42,647 nucleotides of DNA from Lachnospiraceae bacterium (GTDB lineage Bacteria; Bacillota; Clostridia; Lachnospirales; Lachnospiraceae), in the NCBI GenBank assembly GCA_017621075.1, contig JAGATV010000004.1, positions 1 through 42,647 of the forward strand, written 5' to 3'. Of the stretch, positions 16,440 to 26,600 are shown piece by piece. Position numbers and translations under genes: made by a program. The first letter of the stretch is position 1. Every line of letters starts with the position of its first letter. The notes under the pieces were generated by a model. That model was given only the letters and a program-made list of their open reading frames with translations. It was not told the DNA's origin and did no database searches.

Positions 16440-18374
16440 TCAATTTTTTTCATAAATATTCTGAAGGGTACAGCCTTCATAAAAGAACGAAAGGATCCGC
16501 TCTGCAGAAATACCTTGTTTTGCCATGTTCTTTGCACCGTTCTGACTCATTCCCACTCCATGGCCGAAACCGCCGCCTGTCAGGGTATAGCCTGTGACCT
16601 TTTTCTTTTCCTTCACAGTATCAATCACAAAAAAACCGCTGGGCAAAAGCACCGGTGCCGCCACCTGCTTGCCGTCCTGACGCATCACTTTGCTTTCCCC
16701 GTCATCCAGCACACTTCGGATGTTATGTTCGGAAATGACCTTATAGCAGCCGGCATCCGTCTCGAGGATCAGCTCGTCACAGACTCCCCCCGGCCCTCTT
16801 TTTGCCACACAGATATCATATACCTCGTCAAATGCTTTGACAGGCCTGCTTACATATTCTCCGTCCTCCAGAGTCAGCACCAGTTTCTCATTCACCTGAT
16901 AACGCTTTGCAAGGACCTCAGACAGATGCTCCGCATCCAGTTTCTTCACCTGATAGTTCCAGCGATACCAGGCTTCCGACACTTCATAATCCCCGGCATT
17001 TTTGCCTGTGATAAATTCCCGGAAAGCATCCTCTTCCCGCAGACATTCTGCAAGCTCCTCCGTCTCCCGGACGGTCCCCTCATCGGCTTTCCCCTGCACG
17101 GTATCCATCACCTCAACGTTAATCCCTCTTGGCTTCAGATAAGTGAGGGTGGGCGCCTCCGCCGTCTTCCACACATTGGCATCCGTCCCCACACCGCAGG
17201 AAGTGGAATAATAGTAGGTGCCCGCAAGATTCCCTTCCCCGGTAAAGAGCAGCTTCCCATAGCTCTCCTTGACTGCCGTGGTAGTGCTTTCCTGTTCCAG
17301 GATATTGTTGTAGACCTGGTAAGAGGTACTGTCATCCACATGGGCACCAAACTCCGGGTATCCTGCCCTCTGCATATGTCCGTAGGCATAGGTCCTGGCA
17401 CAGACCGCCTGGGCTTTCAGTGCTTCCGACGGATAGGATGCCGGCATCTCACTGGGCACCACACTATACAGATATTCCTCCAACGGCAGCTCATTGATGA
17501 CTACCAGGCCATTCTCCGTCTTGTAGATTTCCATATGTCCTCTGTAAGCAGGGATTCCCTGGCTTCTGTTCACACTCGCAAGAGTGACTTTTCCGGTCAA
17601 TGCATTGGGGGTCACCACCATGCGCTCTGACAAAAGATATGGGCTCTCCATATCCACCACCAGTTCCTCCCCGGCACTGTGCTGCTCTGTCACCGGGTCC
17701 TCATACTCCCCGTATTCCAATGTAAAATCCGTATCCACCCGCAAAACAACGCTGTCGTGGTAAAGACCGGCATAGTCGGAAGCCTTCACCAGAACTCTTA
17801 TGGATTCCATGGCCTCCTCCTTTACCATCAGAATACCGCAGATCCTTCCGTCCTCCAGTACCAGGTCCGTAAAATCATACCCATAAGCCAGATCGTCTAT
17901 GGTACACATTTCCAGGGAATCATAGATGCGGTAGCCCTGATAATCCGGGTCAAGGGGGAGTTTTCCATAGCCCTCCACAAGAATGCCTTCCTCGTCAGCA
18001 CTCAAAAGTCTTCCGCTGCATTTTTCTCTTTTCGCATTTACCCCGGTCACCAGCCCGTCTGTCAGCTCCACATCCGCAACCTGTTCCCGCACGGAAACAT
18101 CCGGTGAAAAGTCAGGTGCGTAACGGTAGCTTTCCTCCGCACCATTCCTAAAAATCAATAACCCCTCCTGATCCGCCTCCATGATCCACACATTGGCAAA
18201 TTCCTGTATCACAGGGATATGTACCTCAGGCTCCTCTTCTCCCCCGTGATCCAGCCATACCACAAGGAGCCGCCCGATCAGCAACAGGAATAATAAGAGC
18301 ATTCCAAGGACACAAATAAATGCCTTGAGCTGCATCCTCTGGGATTTATTTAAATTGCTCCACCCTCTCCTCAA
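16440..18374 (-). CDS. SpoIID/LytB-domain protein, membrane anchored, large
   Basis: 644 residues. One membrane helix near the N-terminus (about 20-41, FICVLGMLLLFLLLIGRLL) is followed by about 240 residues without a clear match and then a SpoIID domain: NELPLEEYLYSVVPSEMPASYPSEALKAQAVCARTYA holds the catalytic Glu region, STSCGVGTDANVW a Cys found in the zinc-binding part of SpoIID, and GHGVGMSQNGAKNMAKQG the C-terminal motif. SpoIID proteins are lytic transglycosylases that cut denuded glycan strands. The length is nearly double the usual sporulation SpoIID because of the N-terminal part, so it may be a SpoIID-like cell wall enzyme rather than the engulfment protein. The start is TTG with AGAGG 10 bases upstream. 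Confidence 0.85.
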   Translation of the reverse strand: MRRGWSNLNKSQRMQLKAFICVLGMLLLFLLLIGRLLVVWLDHGGEEEPEVHIPVIQEFANVWIMEADQEGLLIFRNGAEESYRYAPDFSPDVSVREQVADVELTDGLVTGVNAKREKCSGRLLSADEEGILVEGYGKLPLDPDYQGYRIYDSLEMCTIDDLAYGYDFTDLVLEDGRICGILMVKEEAMESIRVLVKASDYAGLYHDSVVLRVDTDFTLEYGEYEDPVTEQHSAGEELVVDMESPYLLSERMVVTPNALTGKVTLASVNRSQGIPAYRGHMEIYKTENGLVVINELPLEEYLYSVVPSEMPASYPSEALKAQAVCARTYAYGHMQRAGYPEFGAHVDDSTSYQVYNNILEQESTTTAVKESYGKLLFTGEGNLAGTYYYSTSCGVGTDANVWKTAEAPTLTYLKPRGINVEVMDTVQGKADEGTVRETEELAECLREEDAFREFITGKNAGDYEVSEAWYRWNYQVKKLDAEHLSEVLAKRYQVNEKLVLTLEDGEYVSRPVKAFDEVYDICVAKRGPGGVCDELILETDAGCYKVISEHNIRSVLDDGESKVMRQDGKQVAAPVLLPSGFFVIDTVKEKKKVTGYTLTGGGFGHGVGMSQNGAKNMAKQGISAERILSFFYEGCTLQNIYEKN

Positions 18375-18403
18375 ATCTTTGTTACCTCTTTTGGCCCTAT
18401 ATT

Positions 18404-18432
18404 TGAAAAGAGCAGTCCGTAGGACTGCTCTT
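18404..18432 (-). terminator. Terminator of the 6S RNA transcript
   Basis: AAGAGCAGTCC and GGACTGCTCTT form a perfect 11-bp stem around a 3-base loop. The minus strand continues with TTCAAAT, so the U-tract is short. It lies about 15 bases beyond the closing stem of the RNA. Confidence 0.65.
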
Positions 18433-18439
18433 CATCATT

Positions 18440-18646
18440 CGTATATCCCCAAAATGCCGCCTTCTGTTTTTTGACTCCTAGCTATGCTAGGTGGGTGACC
18501 GCAACCAACCTTTTGCCTTCCCTTCCAATCCTCCGGCAGGATAACCTGCCATGAGTGAGGGCTTGACAGCCGCTTGGCAATATAGGAATCCCGTTGAAAG
18601 TAAATGTAGGTTCAAAATTAACAGAAGTTATCGTGCATCTCAGGTT
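18440..18646 (-). ncRNA. ssrS: Probable 6S RNA
   Basis: A non-coding transcript of about 200 bases between its own promoter and terminator. The ends pair: CCTGAGATGC (18644-18635) with GCATTTTGGG over 10 bp, then CTTCTG with CAGAAG after an internal loop. Inside are a perfect apical hairpin GGCAGG-TTAT-CCTGCC and a small hairpin CCTAGC-ATA-GCTAGG on the 3' side. A long rod with paired ends, a large central bubble and a small 3'-side hairpin is the 6S RNA plan, and the CTGAGATG/GGCAT closing helix also resembles the E. coli 6S ends. 6S RNA mimics an open promoter and binds sigma-70-type RNA polymerase. The 111-codon open frame across it is not a gene. Another structured RNA is possible but less likely. 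Confidence 0.75.
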
Positions 18647-18652
18647 ACTTAT

Positions 18653-18681
18653 ATTATAGTCAATATCAACACAAATTACAA
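18653..18681 (-). promoter_or_regulatory. Promoter of the 6S RNA
   Basis: TTGTAA (18681-18676), a 17-bp spacer and a perfect TATAAT (18658-18653) on the minus strand, about 7 bases before the first paired base region of the RNA. Confidence 0.75.
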
Positions 18682-18738
18682 CTGTAAATTTTGGCAAAAT
18701 CGTGTACCTTGAAGGTGATATTGACACACTTTTGTAAG

Positions 18739-19065
18739 TCATGCATCCCTGAGGATATACATCCCCCAGTAGACCGGAAAGATAAAAATATTCAGCATAT
18801 AGATCCCAATGGCCCACACCACTTTTTGCGTTATATCAAACCTTTGATTTTTACATGCCAGTACAATAAACCAGACAATATCCACATAACAGAGAGCCAC
18901 CGCAACCAAAACGAATATGACGGCAAGCACACCGCAAAACTGAGCCGCTCCTTCAAGGGGTTCATCCAAAGCCACACCCATTCTCATAATAAACAATATG
19001 GCAAAGCCCAGGATGATCAATACAATGGGTGCAAAAGCCAAAATTCCCATGATAGTCTTTTTCAC
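18739..19065 (-). CDS. Small hydrophobic membrane protein
   Basis: 108 residues with three to four membrane helices (IMGILAFAPIVLIILGFAI, FCGVLAVIFVLVAVALCYVDIVWFI, VVWAIGIYMLNIFIFPVYWG) and few charged residues. No family recognised with certainty; it resembles small uncharacterised membrane proteins of Clostridia. The start was set at a GTG (19065) 8 bases after GGAGG; an ATG five codons earlier lies directly on AAAGGAGA and is too close. It sits between the pckA terminator and the 6S RNA promoter. Confidence 0.65.
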   Translation of the reverse strand: MKKTIMGILAFAPIVLIILGFAILFIMRMGVALDEPLEGAAQFCGVLAVIFVLVAVALCYVDIVWFIVLACKNQRFDITQKVVWAIGIYMLNIFIFPVYWGMYILRDA

Positions 19066-19088
19066 ACTTTCTCCCTCCATTCTCCTTT

Positions 19089-19129
19089 AAAAAAAGCACC
19101 CTCTCTGCAATGATATGCAAGGAGGGTGC
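19089..19129 (-). terminator. Terminator of pckA
   Basis: GCACCCTCCTTGCA pairs with TGCAGAGAGGGTGC (one or two mismatches) around a 6-base loop, followed by seven Ts on the minus strand. It lies about 40 bases after the pckA stop codon. Confidence 0.9.
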
Positions 19130-19169
19130 CATGATCCAATGAACAAATTTTGTTTGCCGTAAAGCCGGA

Positions 19170-20873
19170 TTATACCTGCTCAACCAGCTTCTTCAGAGCC
19201 TCAAGAGCCTCATCGGGAAGCTTGTCATAGCCTTCCTTCTTAGTTGCAAAGCCTTCTACAGCATCGACACGGTTCTGCATAGCACTCTTCAAAGCAGCCT
19301 TGTACTCAGCGTTGTTCATGTCAGGCGTGAAGTCAGCAGTCTTACCGGACCAGTCATACATGATCTCGATGTCATCAAAGTTGCCCCACTTCTCGAACTT
19401 AGCCTTGCCCTCAACGATGGTCTCAAGGATTCCCAGGGTATCAGCGGGTTTTACCTTGGTGCCCATGAAGTCACCGGTATTTACGATGTAGCAGTCTACG
19501 TTCTTCTCCTCTACCAGCTTCTTGAACTTCTCATAGTCATTTACCAGAGGATAGGTTCTGAAGGGGTTAGCATAAGGAACGATACGAAGTGCATTCATAT
19601 CCGTACCTGCTGCCACACGCTCTGCGGTAGAAGTCTTGGTAGCCAGGGTAGCGCCCATAACGGAAGCAAGTGCAGCACCTTTCAGCTTCACTACAGGAGG
19701 AATGGTAGGATCTTTCATGATCCAGAAGATCGCATTTACGGGAGCATCGATCTTGTCAACACGGTTGGGGGACCACAGCTTGGACTTGATAGCACGTCCG
19801 TTGCCGTTTCTGATATCCTCGGTTACCAGCTGAACCTTTCCGTCCTCATCCAGAGTTGCGGAACAGTTCTGAGCGGTAAGTAAATACTTGTTGTCAGCAC
19901 ATCCTGTAGGATAGTCTGCGGTCTTATCGAAATAAGAAGGCTCTAACGCTACGGATGCACAGGTATCGGTATTGATGATGAAAGCGTCATCGTGAAGCAC
20001 CTTGATCTCATACTTGCCGCCGTGCTTTGCATGAGTCAGGGTGGACTTACCGGAACCGGACAGACCGTATACGGAAGCAACATACTTGGAACCGTCTGCG
20101 AGGATGTACTCCTTCTGTCCGCCGTGGCAGGAAGCATAACCGTTTCTGTTAGCCAGTGCCCATGCCATGGTCAGAGTACCCTTCTTGTGCTCACCGAAAT
20201 ACTTCATGCCAAGGATCGCAGCACAGTTCTGGTCGGTATCAAAATAGCACAGGGTCAGAGGATCGCTCAGGCAGCTGAAATCAACATCAGGATGCTCTAC
20301 AGGTACCCACTGGGGATCGGAGAAGATATAGATATCAGGCTCCTTGCCGCCGCCAACGGGCTGGGACTGTGCATACATTCTTACATATTCATCAGACATG
20401 TACTGGAAGTTCAACATCCAGTTGTAAAGGATATTCTCTTCTCCTTCGGGGATCAGAAGGTGTGCCTTTACCATGAATTCAGGGTCCAGACCAATGAAGC
20501 ACTCTGCATGATACAGGGTCTTCCAACGGGTCTCATAGATAGCATCCATTACTACCTTGTCCAACTTGACAGCATCTACACCGGGCTCGCCCTTAATACG
20601 GCGTGCTGCAGCATAACGGCCGGTAACGGCACCGTCATTGAATAACAGAACCTTTGCATCTCTGTCGAGGCCCTGTCTCTCTGCCTCGTATACAGGCATA
20701 TCGGTAACGATGGTTCCGGGAGAATTCTTAGCCAATTCATAAGCCTCTCTTAAGGTGTTTACCTTTACTACGTTGTTGCCGTAGAAAGCACCTTCAATGA
20801 TAGAACGGGTCTTGCTGAAACCGGGCTTGCCTGCACCGATCTCGGAAATCGGATAATACGCTTTTGTTGACAT
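19170..20873 (-). CDS. pckA: Phosphoenolpyruvate carboxykinase (ATP)
   Basis: 567 residues, at the long end for the ATP-dependent family. It interconverts oxaloacetate and PEP with ATP/ADP. The kinase P-loop GLSGSGKST lies at about residues 270-278, followed by the metal-binding HDDAFIINTD and the conserved FDKTADYPTG and NRVDKIDAPVNAIFWIM regions. In fermentative gut Clostridia it often runs toward oxaloacetate (established for related organisms, inferred here). The start has AAGGAGGACG upstream. It is single-gene: its own promoter at 20994-21022 and a strong terminator after it. Confidence 0.95.
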   Translation of the reverse strand: MSTKAYYPISEIGAGKPGFSKTRSIIEGAFYGNNVVKVNTLREAYELAKNSPGTIVTDMPVYEAERQGLDRDAKVLLFNDGAVTGRYAAARRIKGEPGVDAVKLDKVVMDAIYETRWKTLYHAECFIGLDPEFMVKAHLLIPEGEENILYNWMLNFQYMSDEYVRMYAQSQPVGGGKEPDIYIFSDPQWVPVEHPDVDFSCLSDPLTLCYFDTDQNCAAILGMKYFGEHKKGTLTMAWALANRNGYASCHGGQKEYILADGSKYVASVYGLSGSGKSTLTHAKHGGKYEIKVLHDDAFIINTDTCASVALEPSYFDKTADYPTGCADNKYLLTAQNCSATLDEDGKVQLVTEDIRNGNGRAIKSKLWSPNRVDKIDAPVNAIFWIMKDPTIPPVVKLKGAALASVMGATLATKTSTAERVAAGTDMNALRIVPYANPFRTYPLVNDYEKFKKLVEEKNVDCYIVNTGDFMGTKVKPADTLGILETIVEGKAKFEKWGNFDDIEIMYDWSGKTADFTPDMNNAEYKAALKSAMQNRVDAVEGFATKKEGYDKLPDEALEALKKLVEQV

Positions 20874-20993
20874 TTAGTACGTCCTCCTTAAAATATGTAT
20901 TTGCCACTCCTTCGAACCTTATGTTCTTAAAGGTAGTTTGTAATGTTACGACAATCCCCAGTAACCCACTGTAGAATTGCCATATTCTTTTGT

Positions 20994-21022
20994 ATTATCT
21001 CAAAACTGTATGCAAAAGTCAA
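20994..21022 (-). promoter_or_regulatory. pckA promoter
   Basis: TTGACT (21022-21017), a 17-bp spacer and GATAAT (20999-20994) on the minus strand. This gives a leader of about 115 bases before the pckA ATG. No clear riboswitch or attenuator was seen in it. Confidence 0.65.
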
Positions 21023-21056
21023 TAAACGTGAGCCAAAATTTATATCGATTTTACAA

Positions 21057-22874
21057 TTATCCGGGAAGAACCGCAGGATCGGCACAGGTTTCCCCATAAA
21101 GCCACTCCCGCTCTTTCTCATCGAGATATGGAGATATCCTGTCATATACCTGCCTCTGATAGTCATGCAGCCACGCCCGCTGTTCCTCAGTCAGATAAAC
21201 CTCGTCCAGTGCCTCTCTGTCAAGGGGTACCCAGGTCAGGGTCTCAAAATGCAGAAATTGTCCGTATTCATTCCTGATATCTTTCTGCACCACCATCACA
21301 TTTTCAATGCGGATACCGTACTCGCCTTCCACATAGACCCCAGGTTCATTGGTGATGTCCATCCCCTCCTCCAGCACAGCTTCGAAAGCGCCTTCCGCAA
21401 AACGCCATCTCATGTTCTGGGGACCTTCATGCACATTGAGGATATAGCCCACGCCATGCCCTGTTCCGCACCTGTAATCCATGCCGGCATTCCAGAGAGG
21501 CTGTCTTGCCAGGATGTCCAGATTTCTGCCGCTGCACCCGTAAAGCCATCTTGCATGGGTCAGTTGTAACATTCCTGCCGCCGTCAGAGTATAATGCCGC
21601 TTTTCCTCCGGGGAAATCGGTCCCAGCACAATGGTCCTGGTCACATCCGTAGTGCCCCCCAGATATTGTCCCCCGGAATCTACTAAAAGCATCCCCTCCG
21701 GCGCAAGCACCGCATGATTCTCCTCTGTGGCTTCATAGTGCATCATGGCGGCATTTGCCTTATATCCCGCAATGGTGGGGAATGACAGATCCAGAAATTC
21801 CGGAATCTGCCTGCGGAACTCCTCCAGCTTCTCTGCCACAGACACCTCTGTCATGGGTATCCTTCCGATATTCTGCTTCAGCCAGCAGATGAACTTTGTC
21901 ACCGCCACACTGTCCTTTAAGAAGATTTCCCGCATATTGGAAAGCTCCGTGGGATTCTTTACCGCTTTTAACTGCTCTGTGGGATTTTTGCCATCCAAAA
22001 GCGTTTGTCTGTCTGCCAGGGTCCTGTACAACCTGTAATTGCAATGTCTGTTGTCCAACAGAATCTTCCCGCCTGCCGGTAGCTTTGCCAGATATTGGGC
22101 CACAGTGCCATACTCCTCTACCCTGATGCCATGCTCTTTCAGATACGCTTCCAGTGCCGCATCCATTGCTTTCTTTTGCAAAAACACAACTGCACCGTCG
22201 CCCGTGATGTAGGTGTATGCCATGGCTACCGGATTGCAGGATACGTCACAGCCGCGGATATTGTAAAGCCACATGATATCATCCAGCTTAGTCAGGAGAA
22301 ATCCTTCTGCATCTGCCGCTTTCATGCTCCTTCGCACATCCGCAAGCTTCTCCTCCACACTCTTTCCGGCAAGGCTCTCCTCCAACACCCTGATCGGCCC
22401 CGCCAAGATCTTTGGCCGGTCCTTCCAGATCCTCTCTGCCAGATCTGTCTCATACACCATGCGCACCTTTTTTGTTTCCAGTTGCTTTTCCAGACGGATG
22501 CCCTCTGCTGCAGAGATCACTCTGCCGTCAAAGCCCAGGGCCTGTCCCTCCCCGATATGCTCCTTTAAGAATTCCCCGATGGTAGGCACACCCTCCTCCA
22601 TCATGCGAAACAGCAAAACCCCCGTTCCCTCCAGTTCCCTCTCCGCCTGGATGAAATAGCGTCCGTCTGTCCAAAGCCCCGCACCCTCCTGCCATACCAG
22701 CAGTGTGCCGTTGGAGCCCGAAAAATTGCAAAAGAATTCTCTTACCTTAAAATAGTCGCTGACATATTCCGAATTGTGAAAATCTGCTGTCGGTATCATA
22801 TAAAAATCGATGCCCGCTTCCCTCATGGCTGTCCGAAGCGCATTAAGTCTCTGCTTTATCACTCTGTTTTCCAT
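21057..22874 (-). CDS. M24-family aminopeptidase P (Xaa-Pro aminopeptidase)
   Basis: 605 residues, the long three-domain form: two creatinase-like N-terminal domains (from about 7 to 300) and a pita-bread catalytic domain. Metal ligands are visible as the Asp pair in LLVDSGGQYLGGTTDVTRT, the His in GTGHGVGYILNVHEGP, and Glu residues in DITNEPGVYVEGEYGIRIENV. It removes an N-terminal residue that precedes proline. There is no signal peptide. The start was set at MENRVIKQ, with AAAGG upstream; the frame is open 17 codons earlier without a ribosome binding site. It overlaps the C39-like gene by 32 bases and ends the deoC-led run. Confidence 0.9.
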   Translation of the reverse strand: MENRVIKQRLNALRTAMREAGIDFYMIPTADFHNSEYVSDYFKVREFFCNFSGSNGTLLVWQEGAGLWTDGRYFIQAERELEGTGVLLFRMMEEGVPTIGEFLKEHIGEGQALGFDGRVISAAEGIRLEKQLETKKVRMVYETDLAERIWKDRPKILAGPIRVLEESLAGKSVEEKLADVRRSMKAADAEGFLLTKLDDIMWLYNIRGCDVSCNPVAMAYTYITGDGAVVFLQKKAMDAALEAYLKEHGIRVEEYGTVAQYLAKLPAGGKILLDNRHCNYRLYRTLADRQTLLDGKNPTEQLKAVKNPTELSNMREIFLKDSVAVTKFICWLKQNIGRIPMTEVSVAEKLEEFRRQIPEFLDLSFPTIAGYKANAAMMHYEATEENHAVLAPEGMLLVDSGGQYLGGTTDVTRTIVLGPISPEEKRHYTLTAAGMLQLTHARWLYGCSGRNLDILARQPLWNAGMDYRCGTGHGVGYILNVHEGPQNMRWRFAEGAFEAVLEEGMDITNEPGVYVEGEYGIRIENVMVVQKDIRNEYGQFLHFETLTWVPLDREALDEVYLTEEQRAWLHDYQRQVYDRISPYLDEKEREWLYGETCADPAVLPG

Positions 22875-23613
22875 ACGGCTGCCTTTCTGCGATCGTTTTC
22901 GTTCCCGAACCGATCCCCATTGCATATATCACCTCTGCCTCCCCATGGCTTATGGCTTTTATCACTTCCCCCACGGTCCTATAGGGACCGCAGCTTTCAA
23001 ATCTTCCCTCCCGGTTTCTCCAAAAGGCATTGTGAAGGAGATACTCCCCATTTTCATCCTTTGTGACACAGACTGTGTGTATCTGTCCGGTAATATCCTT
23101 CCTGTCATTATATACGGTAAGGATCATCGTATCACTGCACTTCCCCATGGATTCCAGGGTGTTCCTGTCTTTCCTGCGGGTGTTTGTCACCCTGTATCCC
23201 CTGTCTTTCAAATAACGGGAAACAGCGCAGGGTGCCACGCCAAATGCCCCCTTCAAAACCGCTCCTTTTCTCTCGTAGCTGCCGATCAGCTCCACCATAT
23301 CCTCAAAGGTAAGCTTCTCCCCCAAAGCAAGCAGTGCGTTGTAGGTGGCAATGATCTCACAGCCCGAATAGGCCATATCATACTTTGATCCAAACCTCAC
23401 ACCGGTCCATTCGGCCTGATTTTCAATAAATTGCCCCGGGCGGTAAAGGCTTCCCTCTTCCGCCTTTAGATCTCTGTTGTATTCTCTGTTGCGCCTGATA
23501 CGGCTTTTGGAAAGGCCAAAGCCTTTCAGCAGATCCATTCCGGCCAGCACCCAAAGATTGGGGACAAAACGCGGAATGAATGCCCGGACAAACGAAGACA
23601 TCTTATCTGCCAT
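22843..23613 (-). CDS. C39-like (papain-fold) cysteine peptidase domain protein
   Basis: 256 residues. A catalytic-looking Cys sits in MAYSGCEIIATYNAL (about residue 85), a His in GQIHTVCV (about 179), and an Asn in LLHNAFW (about 195); this spacing fits a Cys-His-Asn triad of the C39/papain type. No signal peptide or clear membrane helix is seen, so it is probably cytoplasmic or loosely attached through the hydrophobic N-terminal stretch (VRAFIPRFVPNLWVLAGMDLL). The substrate is unknown. The start was set at MADKMSS (AAAGG just upstream), and a GTG at 23640 is also possible. It overlaps both the DUF58-transglutaminase gene and the aminopeptidase gene, so it is part of the same unit. Confidence 0.7.
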   Translation of the reverse strand: MADKMSSFVRAFIPRFVPNLWVLAGMDLLKGFGLSKSRIRRNREYNRDLKAEEGSLYRPGQFIENQAEWTGVRFGSKYDMAYSGCEIIATYNALLALGEKLTFEDMVELIGSYERKGAVLKGAFGVAPCAVSRYLKDRGYRVTNTRRKDRNTLESMGKCSDTMILTVYNDRKDITGQIHTVCVTKDENGEYLLHNAFWRNREGRFESCGPYRTVGEVIKAISHGEAEVIYAMGIGSGTKTIAERQPYGKQSDKAET

Positions 23614-26600
23614 TTTCCTTTTGTTTCTTTCTTCCTTCACCTTTTACATTCCTTCTTGCCTTCTTTGCCGCTTTTACCTTAGCCACGGCACCCTTGTAGA
23701 TCTCCTCAGCCCTCTTCTTGTCACTTTCCTGCAAGTCCTCCCGGGAATAAGTCCCCCGCTCTAACAGATAGACCATCTCACTGATGTCATAATCCATCAC
23801 CTGTTCAAAACAAACCGCATATTCGTAAGGCGTACATACCCTGGCATTGCTGATCTCATTTACCGCATATCTGTCCCTGATCTGTTTATACAGCATCACC
23901 ACTGCCCGGGAGGGCTGTGCCCTGCGCAGTTTTCTGCCAAAATACAGTTCCCTGCAAAAAGGGCTGACGATGTTATGCAGGAACAATAACAGTACAATGC
24001 CCCCGCATACCAGAGCAAAGATTAGGAGCAGCCGATATCCCACTGTCATAAAATAGGTCATGGCTCCGCTTCCCCGGCTCCTGCCATGCACATACACGGC
24101 CGGCCTGGTGGCCTCATAAACCACAAATCCCACATTCTGGATATACACCTCCGGATAGGCATGTCCGCAGTCCGTCCTGACCACATACTGTCCGTCGTAT
24201 TCCTCCTGTGGCACAAAGCCCTCCGCATACCTGACGATGAGTCCCTGGGATCTGGCCAGAAGTGCGTAGGCTGAAGCAAAATCGGAACAAGTACCGGTCT
24301 TTCCCTGAAACAGGAAATATTCCACGCTGTCATCCGGCGCTTTGTAGGAAAGATCATACACGAAATCATTCTGTTCAAAATATTCCTGGAGAGCCTTCGC
24401 CTTTTCCCAGTCGTAGGTGCAGTCCTTTGTGATCTCCTGCGCCAGGGTCCTGACACTTTCCGGGATCTCTTCCCTGTTTTCCCGGCACAGGCGGCTGTAA
24501 TCCCGGGCCGTGCGCAATTCTTTCAAGAATGCCTCCACAGTCTTTATATATTCCGTCTCTTTGTTTTGCACAAGGATCTCTCTTAAGCTTTCCAGCATTT
24601 CCAAGGAACTTTCCGTATCAAAATCCGAGCCGCCCTTTTCGATCCATGCCTGTCTGGCTGCCGCCTCCTCGTAGAATTCGGCTGTATACTTCACGTTATT
24701 TTCAAGGAAGCCCTCTTTTCTTTGGAACACTCCGTTCTCCGTGACATAAGTGTTTTCCAGATCTCCATTGCTGTCCGAGGACACCCACACCCGAAGGGCG
24801 CCGGAAGGTACAATAAACGCCTGACTGGGGAAATTCATAGTCTCCACATATACCACTTTTTTCTGTTCCTCATATGCCGCCACCGCATCCTGCATACCGT
24901 ATTTCTCCAGAAAACCGGGCTGATGCGCTTCCCCGCATTTGAGTGCTGCCGACAGTCTTCCCAGATTGACAAACTCTCTGTTTCCTGTCCACGTTTCCAC
25001 ACTGTATAAAGGCTGGGCATATTCCTCCAGTTCATACCAGCGGTCATGTTCAAAATCATACAGATCAAAGTTCTGCCGTTTGAAATACATGGGGGAACTC
25101 ATGCCCTGACCGCTTATGACATACAGCTTCCTGTTATTGAGTTCATTGAAGCCGTCAGCATTCCCGGAAAATCTGCTCATGACAGAATATTCTTCGGGAA
25201 GCATCTCACTGACATTGCCGCCCATGAACAGATTCTCAAAGACATAGTAATAGCGGGTCTCTTCCTCCCTGGGCGCTGCCAGTCCTGTCATGACAAAGAT
25301 CAGTGCATACAGCCCTACCGATACAAGGCCGCTCACATATCCCACCATCCGCTTGCCCTTATCCCGCTGCATCCTTGTGTGGAGCAGGAAGGCCGCCACA
25401 TTCAGCACTGTGACAAACACCACGGACACCATATCGATATCCTGCATTACCTTCACAGAAACAATAAGGGGTATCAGGCTCACCAGCATCAAAAAGGAGG
25501 TTCTGTACTGTATCCTGATGAAATAGTAGATCACCATAGCAAAAAATACCGTAAACACCATTAACAGTGTCAAAAGATAGGGGACCGTAGTATCCACGGA
25601 CTCTCCGCCGGACAAAAACCAGTGCATGTAGTCCAACCCGTACTCCCTGGCAAAAACGATTTTGGCCGACAGGGATAACAGGCTCATCACCAGGACAGTC
25701 ACTAACATGGTGCCGATCACCCTATGCTTTTTTACATACTCACAAAGTACAAAGACCCCTCCACAGACAAGTGCCTGACATAACGTCCAGAAAGAGACTG
25801 CCGGAATGTCGAACACCCCAAAAAAGGCCATGCTCAAAAGCAGGGCCAGAAGATACGGGATCACCAGCGCCTTTACCGCTTCTAAGATCCTTTCTTTTCT
25901 GCCGGGCACCTGTTCCCGGTTGGGCTTAAGATCCAGAAAAGACAGTCCGTTTCCGGACACGCTGTCCTTTTTGGCCCCCTCCTCTATGGCAGAGTAGATA
26001 GTGGCATGCAGCGCTTCCGTGACATCCGAAAGAGCCCTGCCGGCATTTTCATAGCTGTTGGGCGTGGAAAACAGAAATGCGCCGCTGCCTTTTATGAGCA
26101 GTTCCTCCCTGGGATACCGCTCTGCCCCCTGTTTGTACGCAAAGCTGTAATGGGCAAGCATGTGCCTTACGCTCTCCAACCCGCTCTCGTCCTCGATCTC
26201 ATACCGGCTGAATTTTCCATCCATCCGGGCGTAAAAATTCACTGTGTAATCATGCCTTACCAGTACCTGTATGATGCCAAGGGCATTTTCTACGGCTTCC
26301 TCCGCGATCTTGGGAAGGATCTCATCCCCTGCACAGTCCTTGTACCGTGGAAGAGAGGTAAATCCATAGACATCCACCTCCTCTTTCAAAAAGGTGCTGT
26401 CCAGTACCACACTGACAGACTGGGCTGCCATTTCATCATCCAGCCTCACCAGGAGCTTACTGCGTTTGGCTGACTGCTTCCAGTTGATCCGTTTGAGGGG
26501 ATCTCCCGGCACATACTCTCTGCTGTCATATCCCGGGAAACCGCCAAAGGTATTTATGGCGGACTCCACCGTATCTTCGCTGTCATCCGTACTTAAGGAC

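Noticed and set aside
16515-17630. 371-codon plus-strand frame opposite the SpoIID gene
   Set aside because: Antisense shadow with no start signal.
18482-18817. 111-codon minus-strand frame over the 6S RNA
   Set aside because: It runs through the promoter and the paired stems of the RNA, lacks a ribosome binding site and has no protein likeness.
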